DNA of 64,000 nt from Enterococcus sp. (GCF_022711995.1 NZ_JALAHI010000110.1:1-64000), one strand, 5' to 3'; positions 27,534-36,029 are shown, counted from the first letter of the stretch. Program-made: numbers and translations. The notes: generated by a model from the letters alone, not told the origin.

Positions 27534-29630
27534 CTATTTGACGACTAGATTGACCCGTGACCCAATTCGGCAGATCAACTCATTGGTGATGGTTTGTGTT
27601 TGTTCGGCGGTCTCGCTCCAATCTGAGAGGACCTCAATGTCACTTTCAATCGGCAGCGTCGGACAGTGGGTCAAATCAACCAAGAGCATATCCATACAGA
27701 TCAGACCGATCTGGGGCAGTGGCTGTCCTCGATAGGAAAGACAAAATTCTTTATTCGATAAGGAACGAGGTAGGCCATCACAGTAACCGATGCTCACCAC
27801 ACCAACGGTGATCCCTTGTTGCGCAATGGCAGTTTGCCCATAACCAATGGCTTCCCCTTTGGCAACGACTCGCTTGGCGATCAATTGAGCTTTCAAAGTC
27901 AAAATGGGCTGCAACTTTACGCGCTGTTTCGTTGGCTCTTTGGTATCGCTGAGAGAACCGGTCAACAAAATTCCGGGTCGAACATAGTCATAACATTTGT
28001 CGGGATAATTCAAGATACCGTAACTGCTTTGCAAGTGAGTCACACCATAAGAAATTTGCCTTTGGTCAAGGGCTAGCAGAATCTTATCGAAACATTCGAT
28101 CTGCTTTTGGGTGCGAAGTATGCTGTCGGCAGACAAGCGATCTGCGGAACCAAGATGGGAGTAAATCCCATTGATCCGTAAGAAAGGCAAATCGAAAATG
28201 GCAAGGATCGAATCCATAGTCGGTGTTACCCCCAGTCGATGCATTCCGGTATCGATGGCTAAATGACAGTCGATGGGGACTTTTGCTTGCGACAATGCGA
28301 CCGCATGGCCTTCACTGACGATCGATTGAGTCAGTGAGTAACGGCGCAGCTCTTTGATTCGTTTCGGTGAGGTATAGCCTAGTATCAAGATCGGACTTTT
28401 GATAGCGGATTTCCTTAATTGAATACCTTCATCGATGGTAGCAACTGCAAAGAAATCGACCTTGTTTTTTTCTAAAACACTAGCGACTTCTTGAGCATCA
28501 CAACCATAGGCATCGGCTTTGACGACCGCCATCACTTTGGTTTTTGGTGAAATGACTCGTTGAATCTCCTGTAAATTATGCAAGAGTGCCTCTGCAGAAA
28601 ATTCTTTTGTTGCTCGTTTCGCAAGCATCGGTTTTCGGCGTTTGAACCAAGGACGCTTATGAGACAAAAACAGAGTGATCCCTCCCATCGTTAAGAGTAA
28701 GACGACTAAATAGTTGATCAAATTGTTTTGTAGAAAGCTGATTTTTCGACTCAAGAAGTGGGTCACGGCAATCGTGTAGGGATGAAGCAAATAAAGCCAA
28801 AATGACAATTTACTTGGCTGTTTCCAAGTTTGTGCAGGCTGCCAGCGTAATAGTATTGGAAATAAAAAAAAGAGCACGACTGGTAAAAAGAAATACATAC
28901 TGTCATGTCTAGGCGTCGAAAATCCATGCAAATAGGCACTTTCAACAAGTAGACCGATAAGACTGAGTAATAAGAAGCTGACTTGCTTCGGCAAACTCCT
29001 TGTCACAGTCTGTTTTCTGAGGAACATCCCTAAGCATAAAAAGAATGGAGTAAAGAAAATACCATTGCGAGTGCCATCCAACAAATGAAATATAGCCGTA
29101 TAAAACGCTGCGAGGGGCGTGTTTTGAACGAATCCGAACCAACTATCACCGCCCAACCCGATGAGATACAATCCACTAGCGAGCCAAAAAACTTTATTAA
29201 ACGAGAGCTTCATCAGTAATCCAGTCACTAGCAGACTCCCTGTAATGACAGCTGGGAAATACCACAGATGATAGAGGATGCCGTTGATCAACACTGTTTG
29301 TAAAAAGGTTCCGATCGGTAGATCCATACGGAGTGTTTGGGTATAGAGTGCCAATGGTAAAAACAAGAGGGTGGCCCATAGATAGACCTGTGCTTGTTTT
29401 TTGATAAAAGCGAAGACTCGTTGACGTGCCGGATAGCTGTTGCCGGCAGCAAGTTCGGCAAAGACATAATAACCACTGATCATAAAAAAGAAAGGAACGG
29501 CGACTCGAAAAAGCGTCAATGTAATCAGAATGTCCCCTGTTGGCCATAAAGCCAGTAGGGGGAGACAATGGATCGCAACCACCATCATTGCTGCGATCAC
29601 ACGAAAATGTTCGATTCCTCTGTTTTTCAT
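27534..29630 (-). CDS. vanT: Membrane-bound serine/alanine racemase VanT
   Basis: 698 aa, the length expected for E. gallinarum VanT. The N-terminal half (about 1-330) is an acyltransferase_3-like membrane domain with about ten helices. The C-terminal half is a PLP-dependent alanine-racemase fold with the cofactor lysine K371 in VVKADAYG. It converts external or internal L-Ser to D-Ser, the substrate of VanC. The start ATG overlaps the vanXY stop by 4 bp. The 87-bp gap to vanR has a weak TATGAT, so a minor promoter there is possible. Confidence 0.97.
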   Translation of the reverse strand: MKNRGIEHFRVIAAMMVVAIHCLPLLALWPTGDILITLTLFRVAVPFFFMISGYYVFAELAAGNSYPARQRVFAFIKKQAQVYLWATLLFLPLALYTQTLRMDLPIGTFLQTVLINGILYHLWYFPAVITGSLLVTGLLMKLSFNKVFWLASGLYLIGLGGDSWFGFVQNTPLAAFYTAIFHLLDGTRNGIFFTPFFLCLGMFLRKQTVTRSLPKQVSFLLLSLIGLLVESAYLHGFSTPRHDSMYFFLPVVLFFLFPILLRWQPAQTWKQPSKLSFWLYLLHPYTIAVTHFLSRKISFLQNNLINYLVVLLLTMGGITLFLSHKRPWFKRRKPMLAKRATKEFSAEALLHNLQEIQRVISPKTKVMAVVKADAYGCDAQEVASVLEKNKVDFFAVATIDEGIQLRKSAIKSPILILGYTSPKRIKELRRYSLTQSIVSEGHAVALSQAKVPIDCHLAIDTGMHRLGVTPTMDSILAIFDLPFLRINGIYSHLGSADRLSADSILRTQKQIECFDKILLALDQRQISYGVTHLQSSYGILNYPDKCYDYVRPGILLTGSLSDTKEPTKQRVKLQPILTLKAQLIAKRVVAKGEAIGYGQTAIAQQGITVGVVSIGYCDGLPRSLSNKEFCLSYRGQPLPQIGLICMDMLLVDLTHCPTLPIESDIEVLSDWSETAEQTQTITNELICRIGSRVNLVVK

Positions 29631-30199
29631 GCCAACTGCCTCACTGTCTGAGCCAAATAATCATGGTATTCTTCCAAGGTCCAATTTTGCGCAGCAATGA
29701 CTTGGCTGTGGGGCAGACCGACATACCGAAAGTGCCAAGGCTCATAACTGATGCCGGTGATCTCTTGCTTATCTGCCGGATAGCGTAGAATAAAGCCGTA
29801 ATCCATCATGTGCTGCATAAACAGATCGGCAGCAGCACTATCTTGAAAATGAGGACAGATCAGATCATCATCTTCTTGTTTGGTCAGTCCCACATCGATG
29901 GCAAGCCCCATTTGATGTTCGCTGCATCCTGGTAGCGCAACATATTGTTTGGTGTAAGCCAATCCGTTTTCTTTCAAGGAATATTCCCATAAATATCGCT
30001 GCTCTTTTTCGGTACGATACCCATCTACCAGACGAATTTCTGCTTCAAGGCCGAGGGCTTTTACTAATCGTTCCCATTGCTTTGCTGCTTCTGGCTGCAG
30101 ATAGACATCATGATCACTAAAAGAAGCCAGCACTAAGTGAGGGGGTTCTTGGTTCTTTTTCAAGGGATGGTTTTTATTGATCAACTGTAGTGTATTCAT
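29627..30199 (-). CDS. vanXY: D,D-dipeptidase/D,D-carboxypeptidase VanXY
   Basis: 190 aa, cytoplasmic zinc enzyme that removes D-Ala-D-Ala dipeptide and the terminal D-Ala of UDP-MurNAc-pentapeptide, so that only D-Ser-ended precursors remain. Zinc and catalytic residues are H95 and D102 in SEHQMGLAID, and E153 and H156 in EPWHFRY. There is no signal peptide. It overlaps vanC and vanT by 4 bp on each side, so the three are translationally coupled. Confidence 0.97.
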   Translation of the reverse strand: MNTLQLINKNHPLKKNQEPPHLVLASFSDHDVYLQPEAAKQWERLVKALGLEAEIRLVDGYRTEKEQRYLWEYSLKENGLAYTKQYVALPGCSEHQMGLAIDVGLTKQEDDDLICPHFQDSAAADLFMQHMMDYGFILRYPADKQEITGISYEPWHFRYVGLPHSQVIAAQNWTLEEYHDYLAQTVRQLA

Positions 30200-31227
30200 T
30201 GTGGTTCCTCCTCTGCTAAGGCAATTAATTTTTCTACTAATGTTTCATAGGATAAACCCACTGCAGCCATCATAGCTGGATAGCGGGAGTGACTGGTAAA
30301 TCCCGGCATGGTATTGATTTCATTTAAATAGATCGCCCCTTGGTCCGTCACGAAAAAGTCGATTCGGGCCAAACCAGACAACCCGATACTTCGATAAAGC
30401 AGTTGTGCGTATGCTTTGATCTGGGATTCGATGAGGGGAGGCAATGGTGCCGGAACAGTGATTTTGGCTGTGATCAGCTGGTATTTCTCTTCAAAATCGA
30501 AAAATCCATCAACGAGAGAAATCGCATCGCAAGCACCAACCGTCAGGTGCTCATTGCCTAAGATGCCACAACCAATCTCAACGCCAGCAATCGCTTTTTG
30601 AACCAAGACTGTCCGACCAAAAGCAAACGCAGCCGCTAATGCAGACGGGAGTTCTGCTTTGTCTGTCACTTTCGTGATTCCTTTCGAAGAGCCGGCTTCA
30701 TTTGGTTTGATAAAAATAGGCAGACCATGCTCTTGTATGAACCCATCGATTCTCGCTGTCTCGCTTTCATGGCAAGACAAAAGCAAACTTGGTGCACTGG
30801 CGATACCGATTGTCGCTGCCAATTGATGCAGCAGCCATTTATTCATGCACAATGCGGAAGCCGCAACTTGGCACCCGACATAGGGCAGGTTCATTAACTC
30901 TAGCAGTCCTTGAATGCAGCCGTCCTCACCATATTTTCCATGCAAGACGGGGAAGAGGACATCCGGTACGATCTGTTTTTCTCCCAGCATAAAACCATGA
31001 CTGGAAAAAGCTAGCAGATGACAGTTTTTGTGATCTTGCAACCACGTATCATTAGTTACATTTGAAACATCTCCTTGATACAAATACCAGTCCATTGTAG
31101 GTGCGATACCGATCATCAGTAGTTCATAGGTTTGGGGATCAATGGCTTGGATGACACTTGTCGCTGAAGCTAGTGAAACAGAGTATTCTGGGGAATTTCC
31201 TCCAAATAAAACAGCAATTTTTTTCAT
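30196..31227 (-). CDS. vanC: D-alanine--D-serine ligase VanC
   Basis: 343-aa ATP-grasp ligase making D-Ala-D-Ser, giving low-level intrinsic vancomycin resistance with teicoplanin susceptibility. Seen: VLFGGNSPEYSVSLASA, LHGKYGEDGCIQGLLELMNLPYVG, FIKPNEAGSSKGITKV, the D-Ser-type omega loop FDFEEKYQL, and YLNEINTMPGF. The start at ATG 31227 follows GGAAGGAAG; a 20-codon upstream extension is not supported. The length and overall sequence agree with the vanC1 (E. gallinarum) type rather than the slightly longer vanC2/3 ligases of E. casseliflavus. First gene of the operon. Confidence 0.97.
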   Translation of the reverse strand: MKKIAVLFGGNSPEYSVSLASATSVIQAIDPQTYELLMIGIAPTMDWYLYQGDVSNVTNDTWLQDHKNCHLLAFSSHGFMLGEKQIVPDVLFPVLHGKYGEDGCIQGLLELMNLPYVGCQVAASALCMNKWLLHQLAATIGIASAPSLLLSCHESETARIDGFIQEHGLPIFIKPNEAGSSKGITKVTDKAELPSALAAAFAFGRTVLVQKAIAGVEIGCGILGNEHLTVGACDAISLVDGFFDFEEKYQLITAKITVPAPLPPLIESQIKAYAQLLYRSIGLSGLARIDFFVTDQGAIYLNEINTMPGFTSHSRYPAMMAAVGLSYETLVEKLIALAEEEPQ

Positions 31228-31319
31228 TCGATTCTTCCTTCCACTTTCTTTTAACGTTACAGTTAGTGTATCAAGGAAAGAAAGCAAAAATTTGCGGTCT
31301 TCCTGTTGGATTTCTGGTG

Positions 31320-31353
31320 ATTTTATGATGAAAATCTTACGAATTTGTGACGA
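31320..31353 (-). promoter_or_regulatory. vanC promoter with tandem VanR-box-like repeats
   Basis: On the minus strand TCGTCACAAAT (31353-31343) is followed directly by TCGTAAGATTTT (31342-31331), two copies with an 11-bp period. Each is close to the VanR recognition pattern TCGTANGAAANT described for vanA/vanB. A -10-like TAAAAT lies at 31325-31320, and the repeats take the place of a recognisable -35. This is the arrangement expected for a promoter that needs phosphorylated VanR. Binding is inferred. Confidence 0.55.
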
Positions 31354-31433
31354 TGGCTCTTAAAGAGGGAGCCGTAGTCAGTGGTCAAAGGGGCGAATCT
31401 AGGGGAAATGGAGCCTAGTGAAAAGAAGCCCAC

Positions 31434-31471
31434 AAAAAAAGAACCAAGCCGAAATGAATTCGACCTGATTC
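31434..31471 (-). terminator. Terminator of the amino-acid ABC transporter operon
   Basis: On the minus strand GAATCAGGTCGAA (31471-31459), loop TTCAT, TTCGGCTTGGTTC (31453-31441), a 13-bp stem with three wobbles, then seven T. It isolates the vanC promoter from the upstream operon. Confidence 0.8.
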
Positions 31472-31551
31472 CTTCATTTGTTCGTTGCATCTTTCGTTGT
31501 CCCTTTGTTGACATGGAATCCTAATTGGTGGGATTGTCACAGAAAAGACTT

Positions 31552-32361
31552 TTAGGTGTGTAGCAATAGCTGATCATCTTTTAGTTCGCTGCCGCTATTT
31601 TGATGGAAGAGTGCCATCAAATCCGGTACAGTTAAGGATTGTTTTTCCTCACCTGCAATATCGACGACGATTTTTCCTTGATGGAGCATGATCAAACGAT
31701 TGCCATAACGAATGGCATCTTCCATGTCATGAGTGACCATGAATGCGGTCAGCTGCTGTTCTTGAATCAACTGATCGGTCAGTGCCATCACCGTCATGGA
31801 GGTTTTCGGATCTAAAGCGGCGGTGTGTTCGTCTAGCAGGATCAACTTTGGCTGTTGCAAAGTCGCCATCAATAATGTGATGGCTTGTCGCTGTCCTCCG
31901 GAAAGCAACCCGATCTCTGTTGTCAATCGATTTTCAAGACCGAGGTTCAAGCGAGCGAGTTTCTCTTTGAAAAAGGCCCGGTGCTTTCCTTTGACACCGG
32001 AGGAAAACCCGCGAACTTGACCTCTTTTATAGGCAAGAGCTAAGTTTTCTTCCACCGTCAAACGGACTGCTGTTCCCATTCTTGGGTCTTGAAAGACGCG
32101 ACTGATTTCTTTTGAGCGTCGTGTGACAGAATGACGAGTGATCTCTTTGTCCCCTAAAACGATTTTGCCTTGTTCCGTTGGGATCGTTCCGGCAATGCTA
32201 TTGAGTAATGTCGATTTTCCGGCGCCATTTCCGCCGATGATCGTAATGAAGTCACCGCTGTTCATGGTGAGGTCGATTCCCCGGAGGACATGGTTTTCGT
32301 TGATGGTTCCTTTTTCAAAGGTTTGATGTAAATCGCTGATCGTTAAAACAGGTGTCGTCAT
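31552..32361 (-). CDS. ABC transporter ATP-binding protein (aromatic amino acid type)
   Basis: 269 aa. Walker A is GGNGAGKST (about residue 45), the signature LLSGGQRQAI, and Walker B LILLDEHTAALDP. It powers the importer formed with the next permease and lipoprotein. The ATG overlaps the permease stop by 4 bp. COG1101-type ATPase, which pairs with COG4120 permeases and COG2984 binding proteins; in streptococci such systems are named TrpXYZ and carry aromatic amino acids. The ligand here is not proven. Confidence 0.9.
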   Translation of the reverse strand: MTTPVLTISDLHQTFEKGTINENHVLRGIDLTMNSGDFITIIGGNGAGKSTLLNSIAGTIPTEQGKIVLGDKEITRHSVTRRSKEISRVFQDPRMGTAVRLTVEENLALAYKRGQVRGFSSGVKGKHRAFFKEKLARLNLGLENRLTTEIGLLSGGQRQAITLLMATLQQPKLILLDEHTAALDPKTSMTVMALTDQLIQEQQLTAFMVTHDMEDAIRYGNRLIMLHQGKIVVDIAGEEKQSLTVPDLMALFHQNSGSELKDDQLLLHT

Positions 32362-33278
32362 GATTGGCCTCCTTTGGTTTTCGGAAGAAATTTTTGCAAT
32401 CCCAGTTTCGTTCTGATTTGTGGCAATGAAAGACAGATGACTAAGACGATGGCAGAGGCCAGCTTAGAATCGGAGGCTTCCACATTGAATTCAAAGACGA
32501 TCGCAAGGATTAGACGATACAAGATCGCACCGACAACAATGGTGATCAAGCGGACCCAGAGAGATTTATTACTGAAAAGGACTTCGGCGATAATGATTGA
32601 AGCTAATCCAATAACGATGGTTCCTACACCGGAATTCAGGTCAGCAAAACCATTGTTTTGAGCTAAGAGGGAACCAGAAAGAGCGATACAGCCATTGGAA
32701 ATCATATAACCAATGAGCTTCATATTGTCGGTATTGATCCCGTTCGCTTCACTCATCGCGAGATTATCCCCCGTTGCACGAACGGCCAACCCAATCTCTG
32801 TACGGAAGAAGAGAAACAGCAGTAAGATCACGACAGCAGCAAACAGGAGGCCTGTACAAATGACCGCGGTGTTTTTCGTTAAGCCGAGTGTTTGGAACCA
32901 AGTGAAAACAGTATCTTCTCCTAGTAAGGCAATATTGGGTGCCCCCATGATTCGGTTTGTAATGGAGTACAAACCGGTCATGGTAATGATTCCTGCTAAC
33001 AATGCGGGGATTTTAAATTTTGTATGCAAGATCCCGGAGACAAATCCGGCCGCTAAGCCACCGCAAAAGCCCAAGAGACTGGCAACAAGCGGGGAAAGGC
33101 CGTTGGTGATACTGACTGCGGCAATGCCGGCGCCTAAAGGAAAACTTCCTTCAGCAGTTAAATCCGCAATATCCAAAATTCGGAAAGTTAAGTAAACACC
33201 AATCGCTAATAACGCCCATAACATACCTTGAGAGGCAGCAGATTGGATCAGAATGAAAAAGGTATTGATTAAATTCAT
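32358..33278 (-). CDS. ABC transporter permease (COG4120, aromatic amino acid type)
   Basis: 306 aa, about eight to nine hydrophobic segments, with the branched-chain-permease-like motif DIADLTAEGSFPLGAGIAA near residue 35. Forms the membrane channel of the importer, probably as a homodimer. Flanked by its ATPase (4-bp overlap) and its substrate-binding lipoprotein (52 bp upstream). Confidence 0.9.
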   Translation of the reverse strand: MNLINTFFILIQSAASQGMLWALLAIGVYLTFRILDIADLTAEGSFPLGAGIAAVSITNGLSPLVASLLGFCGGLAAGFVSGILHTKFKIPALLAGIITMTGLYSITNRIMGAPNIALLGEDTVFTWFQTLGLTKNTAVICTGLLFAAVVILLLFLFFRTEIGLAVRATGDNLAMSEANGINTDNMKLIGYMISNGCIALSGSLLAQNNGFADLNSGVGTIVIGLASIIIAEVLFSNKSLWVRLITIVVGAILYRLILAIVFEFNVEASDSKLASAIVLVICLSLPQIRTKLGLQKFLPKTKGGQS

Positions 33279-33330
33279 AAGGTTTCCTCAAATCGTTTTA
33301 GGTTTTTGTGCTGCTTATTACAGTTGACTA

Positions 33331-34302
33331 TTATTCCGGTGCGACGATACTTTCTGGGTCGATCCCTAGTGCAGCGGCCATTTCTTGATTGACCACCAAT
33401 TCTAGGTGATTCGCTGTTTCTACAGGAGTCGTAGCAGGTTTGGCTTTACCATCAAGAATTTTGGCAGCTAATTCACCGGTTTGTTTGCCTAAAGATTTAT
33501 AATCGATTCCGAAAGTCGCTAATGCGCCATCATCGACTTGCTCCACAGATCCAGCAACGATCGGGGTTTTGGTTTCTTTGGCTACTTCACCGACGACAGC
33601 CGCAGCCGAAGCGAAGGTATTGTCGGTTGGCACATAGATGCCATCCACATCTTTCGCTAAGCTGGTGGTTACTTGTTGAACATCATTCGTGGTATTTGCA
33701 GTTAACACTTTGACATCTACTCCCGCATCTTTCAGTGCTTTTTCCGCCAAATCTGCTTGGATTTTTGAATTTGCTTCACCAGCGTTGTACATGATCCCAA
33801 TCGTTTTTGCGTCAGGCACGATACTCAACAACAATTGAATTTGTTTATCGATAGGAACCATATCAGAAGTACCTGTGATGTTGCGCCCAGGGGCTTCATT
33901 TGAGTCTGCTAATTTTGCCTCGACCAAGTCGGTGACTGCTGTTACAACGATCGGAATGTCCGTTGTTTCATTTGCTAATGAGACAGCAGCGGGTGTCGCG
34001 ATCCCTAAAAGCAGGTCAGGTGAATTTTTTACGAGTTTTTCACTCATACTCTTCAGATTGTCTTGGTTATTTTGGGCATTTTGGTATTCTAAAGTAAGGT
34101 TTTCGCCTTCTTTATAGCCGCCTTCCGCCAAGCCTTCTTTGAAGCCTTCATAAGCAGCATCGAGAGAACCGTGTTCTACAAGTTGCAAGATGCCAACGGT
34201 TTTTTTGCCGTCATCGCTGCTGTTCTTTGTATTTCCGCATGCTGCCAATCCTAATAGGGTAGTTGCCAACAAACCAGTCGTAAGCCATTTTTTCATTTTC
34301 AT
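33331..34302 (-). CDS. ABC transporter substrate-binding lipoprotein (ABC_sub_bind, TrpX-like)
   Basis: 323 aa, PF04392/COG2984 family. Lipobox LAAC gives lipidated Cys22. The mature protein has the two-lobed periplasmic-binding fold, with typical segments VGILQLVEHGSLDAAYEGFKEGL and GTSDMVPIDKQIQLLLSIVPDAKTIGIMYN. ATG 34302 is 8 bp after GGAGG; another ATG 5 bp upstream is out of frame. Known members bind aromatic amino acids. The Tyr/Phe-rich leader peptide and attenuator upstream support that here and point to Tyr or Phe rather than Trp. Confidence 0.9.
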   Translation of the reverse strand: MKMKKWLTTGLLATTLLGLAACGNTKNSSDDGKKTVGILQLVEHGSLDAAYEGFKEGLAEGGYKEGENLTLEYQNAQNNQDNLKSMSEKLVKNSPDLLLGIATPAAVSLANETTDIPIVVTAVTDLVEAKLADSNEAPGRNITGTSDMVPIDKQIQLLLSIVPDAKTIGIMYNAGEANSKIQADLAEKALKDAGVDVKVLTANTTNDVQQVTTSLAKDVDGIYVPTDNTFASAAAVVGEVAKETKTPIVAGSVEQVDDGALATFGIDYKSLGKQTGELAAKILDGKAKPATTPVETANHLELVVNQEMAAALGIDPESIVAPE

Positions 34303-34342
34303 TTCATTTTCCTCCTAAAAATACGTGATATAGAAACTGCGG

Positions 34343-34381
34343 AACAAAAAAATCCATTCAGACAATCGTCTAAATGGATTT
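34343..34381 (-). terminator. Attenuator terminator of the amino-acid ABC operon
   Basis: On the minus strand AAATCCATTTAGAC (34381-34368), loop GATT, GTCTGAATGGATTT (34363-34350), a 14-bp stem with one wobble, ending in a run of T (34352-34346). It lies after the promoter and leader peptide and 41 bp before the lipoprotein gene, so it must be bypassed for expression. Confidence 0.85.
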
Positions 34382-34522
34382 GAACTTACCAAAATTCAGA
34401 AATTCAGTGCGGCCATTTAGAAGATTCTCTACATGGCTGCTGTTCACGTTAAACTGCTCTAGCCATTATAGATACAAACAAAGTGTTGTCAGGTTTGTAT
34501 CCACAATGTTATGAATACAAAC
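34369..34522 (-). promoter_or_regulatory. Chain of mutually exclusive hairpin segments (ribosome-mediated attenuator)
   Basis: Minus-strand segments: 1, GTTTGTATTC (34522-34513), which begins at the leader stop codon; 2, GGATACAAAC (34502-34493); 3, GTTTGTATCT plus ATGGCT (34479-34461); 4, AGCCATGTAGA (34438-34428); 5, TCTAAATGGC (34421-34412); 6, CCATTTAGA (34377-34369), inside the terminator arm. Possible pairs are 1:2 or 2:3, 3:4 or 4:5, and 5:6 (nine exact pairs) or the terminator. If segment 1 is free, 1:2, 3:4 and 5:6 form and the terminator is prevented. If a ribosome at the stop codon covers segment 1, 2:3, 4:5 and the terminator form. Confidence 0.7.
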
Positions 34523-34578
34523 TATCTAAAATAGCTAAAGTAAGAAATATTCAGTTGTGGGGATAATAATGGTTTCAT
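34522..34578 (-). CDS. Leader peptide of the ABC transporter attenuator (18 aa)
   Basis: MKPLLSPQLNISYFSYFR, with ATG at 34578 preceded at ideal distance by GGAGG (minus strand 34590-34586) and ended by TAG. Four of its last six residues are Tyr or Phe, and there is no Trp. A strong ribosome site on so short a frame, between a good promoter and alternative hairpins, marks it as a regulatory peptide. Stalling at the first Tyr/Phe codons would leave the segment after the stop codon exposed and favour read-through; smooth translation to the stop would favour termination. Not similar to any leader I can name with certainty. Confidence 0.75.
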   Translation of the reverse strand: MKPLLSPQLNISYFSYFR

Positions 34579-34607
34579 GATTTTTCCTCCAAACTTGAAT
34601 TGTTATC

Positions 34608-34637
34608 AGTATAGACGAAAGGTCAACCATCTGTCAA
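34608..34637 (-). promoter_or_regulatory. Promoter of the leader peptide and amino-acid ABC operon
   Basis: On the minus strand -35 TTGACA (34637-34632), 18-bp spacer, -10 TATACT (34613-34608). Close to consensus, so constitutive initiation with control by attenuation is likely. Confidence 0.8.
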
Positions 34638-34703
34638 TCGAAAAACACAATATTCTGAAAATTTTTTTAATAACAAGAAAGACTGCTTGGCACTGGGACT
34701 CTC

Positions 34704-34738
34704 AAAAAAAAAGCTGTGACAAAAGACTTGTCACAGCT
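34704..34738 (-). terminator. mvaS terminator
   Basis: On the minus strand AGCTGTGACAA (34738-34728), 5-nt loop, TTGTCACAGCT (34722-34712), then about nine T. Perfect 11-bp stem, 136 bases after the mvaS stop. Between it and the ABC promoter nothing else was seen. Confidence 0.85.
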
Positions 34739-34874
34739 CGTTCGAGCAAATAGTGTTTCAGAAGGATTTTTACAATAAGTAAGACGAAATTTCACAAGAA
34801 ATTGCAAAGTTTTGTCGAAAATTCCTGCTTGTTTCCTAAAGTTGACTCCGTCTGTCACAACTGCTTGCGGGGAG

Positions 34875-36029
34875 TTACATTTCCTTATAATAACGTATCG
34901 TATTTTTGATTTCTTGAATACTGTAGGGAAGATCATCAGAAAAAGTGGCATCCTGATCAATTTCTAACGTATCTGTGAAGATGGCTTCATACTCTTCAAT
35001 GCTTAATTTTTGGCGTTGATCCAATAATTGATGATGGGCTTCTTTATTTAATTGATGCGCATATCCTGTGACCAAGCGACCACTGAAAAATTCGGAAACT
35101 GCGCCTGATCCGTAGCTGAACAGACCAATACGATCGCCTGCTTGCAGGTGAGGTGAATTTTCCAATAAAGAAATCAAGCCTAGATAGAGGGAACCTGTAT
35201 AAAGATTGCCGATTCTGCGACTATACACAATGGATTCTTCATAGCGAGCCATCACTCGTTCTTGTTCTGCTTCTGCTTCCTCTGCAAACACAGCTAATAA
35301 GGCTTTTTTCCCCATTTTTGTGTAAGGAATATGGAAACTGATGGCTGCATAGTCGCTAATAGAGGATTGATTGCGTTCACAATGGGCTTGCCACACTTTT
35401 TTGAAAGAATCAATGTAGATTTGATTCGATAGGTGACCATCCACCATTGGATAGGCGTGACCGAGCGGGCGCCAAAAGTCATAGATATCTTGGGTCAACA
35501 TCAAATTATCATTTTCAAAAGCGAGAATGCGGGGCTCAGCAGCGAGCAACATCGCTACAGCACCGGCACCTTGTGTCGGCTCACCGCCAGAACGCAAGCC
35601 ATAGCGGGCAATATCAGAAGCAATGACTAGCACTTTGCTTTCAGGGTTTGCTTGAATGTGGGCTTTAGCGAATTGAATTCCTGCGGTTGCTCCATAACAA
35701 GCTTCTTTGATTTCAAAAGAGCGGGCAAAAGGTTGGACACCTAATAATCTGTGCAAAATAACAGCTGATGCTTTTGACTCATCAATCCCAGATTCTGTCC
35801 CAACGATCACCATATCGATCGTCTGCAAATCTTCAGGTTCTAAAATTTCTTTTGCTGCGTGGACAGCAAATGTAACGATGTCTTGCGTTTTTTTGCTGAC
35901 AGCCATTTGGTCTTGTCCAATCCCAATCGTGAATTTATTAGGATCTACTCCCCGAGCGTGAGCAAGATCAATCATATCTATATAGTAAGGCGGAACAAAG
36001 AAATTTATTTTATCAATACCAACGTTCAT
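34875..36029 (-). CDS. mvaS: Hydroxymethylglutaryl-CoA synthase
   Basis: 384 aa, condenses acetyl-CoA and acetoacetyl-CoA to HMG-CoA, the second step of the mevalonate isoprenoid pathway. Catalytic E79 (in VGTESGID) and C111 (in KEACYGATAG) are at the positions known in the enterococcal enzyme, and the catalytic His is in SFHIPYTKMGKK near residue 235. The length and start (ATG 36029) are typical. Divergent from mvaE with a 188-bp shared control region, as in E. faecalis. Confidence 0.97.
   Translation of the reverse strand: MNVGIDKINFFVPPYYIDMIDLAHARGVDPNKFTIGIGQDQMAVSKKTQDIVTFAVHAAKEILEPEDLQTIDMVIVGTESGIDESKASAVILHRLLGVQPFARSFEIKEACYGATAGIQFAKAHIQANPESKVLVIASDIARYGLRSGGEPTQGAGAVAMLLAAEPRILAFENDNLMLTQDIYDFWRPLGHAYPMVDGHLSNQIYIDSFKKVWQAHCERNQSSISDYAAISFHIPYTKMGKKALLAVFAEEAEAEQERVMARYEESIVYSRRIGNLYTGSLYLGLISLLENSPHLQAGDRIGLFSYGSGAVSEFFSGRLVTGYAHQLNKEAHHQLLDQRQKLSIEEYEAIFTDTLEIDQDATFSDDLPYSIQEIKNTIRYYKEM

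Noticed and set aside
24463-31551. vanC cluster as an acquired resistance island
   Set aside because: No transposase, direct repeats or integration site nearby. The gene order agrees with the intrinsic chromosomal cluster of E. gallinarum.
34343-34637. T-box riboswitch for the amino-acid ABC operon
   Set aside because: The conserved T-box sequence and specifier-loop layout are missing. The leader peptide with exclusive hairpins explains the region better.
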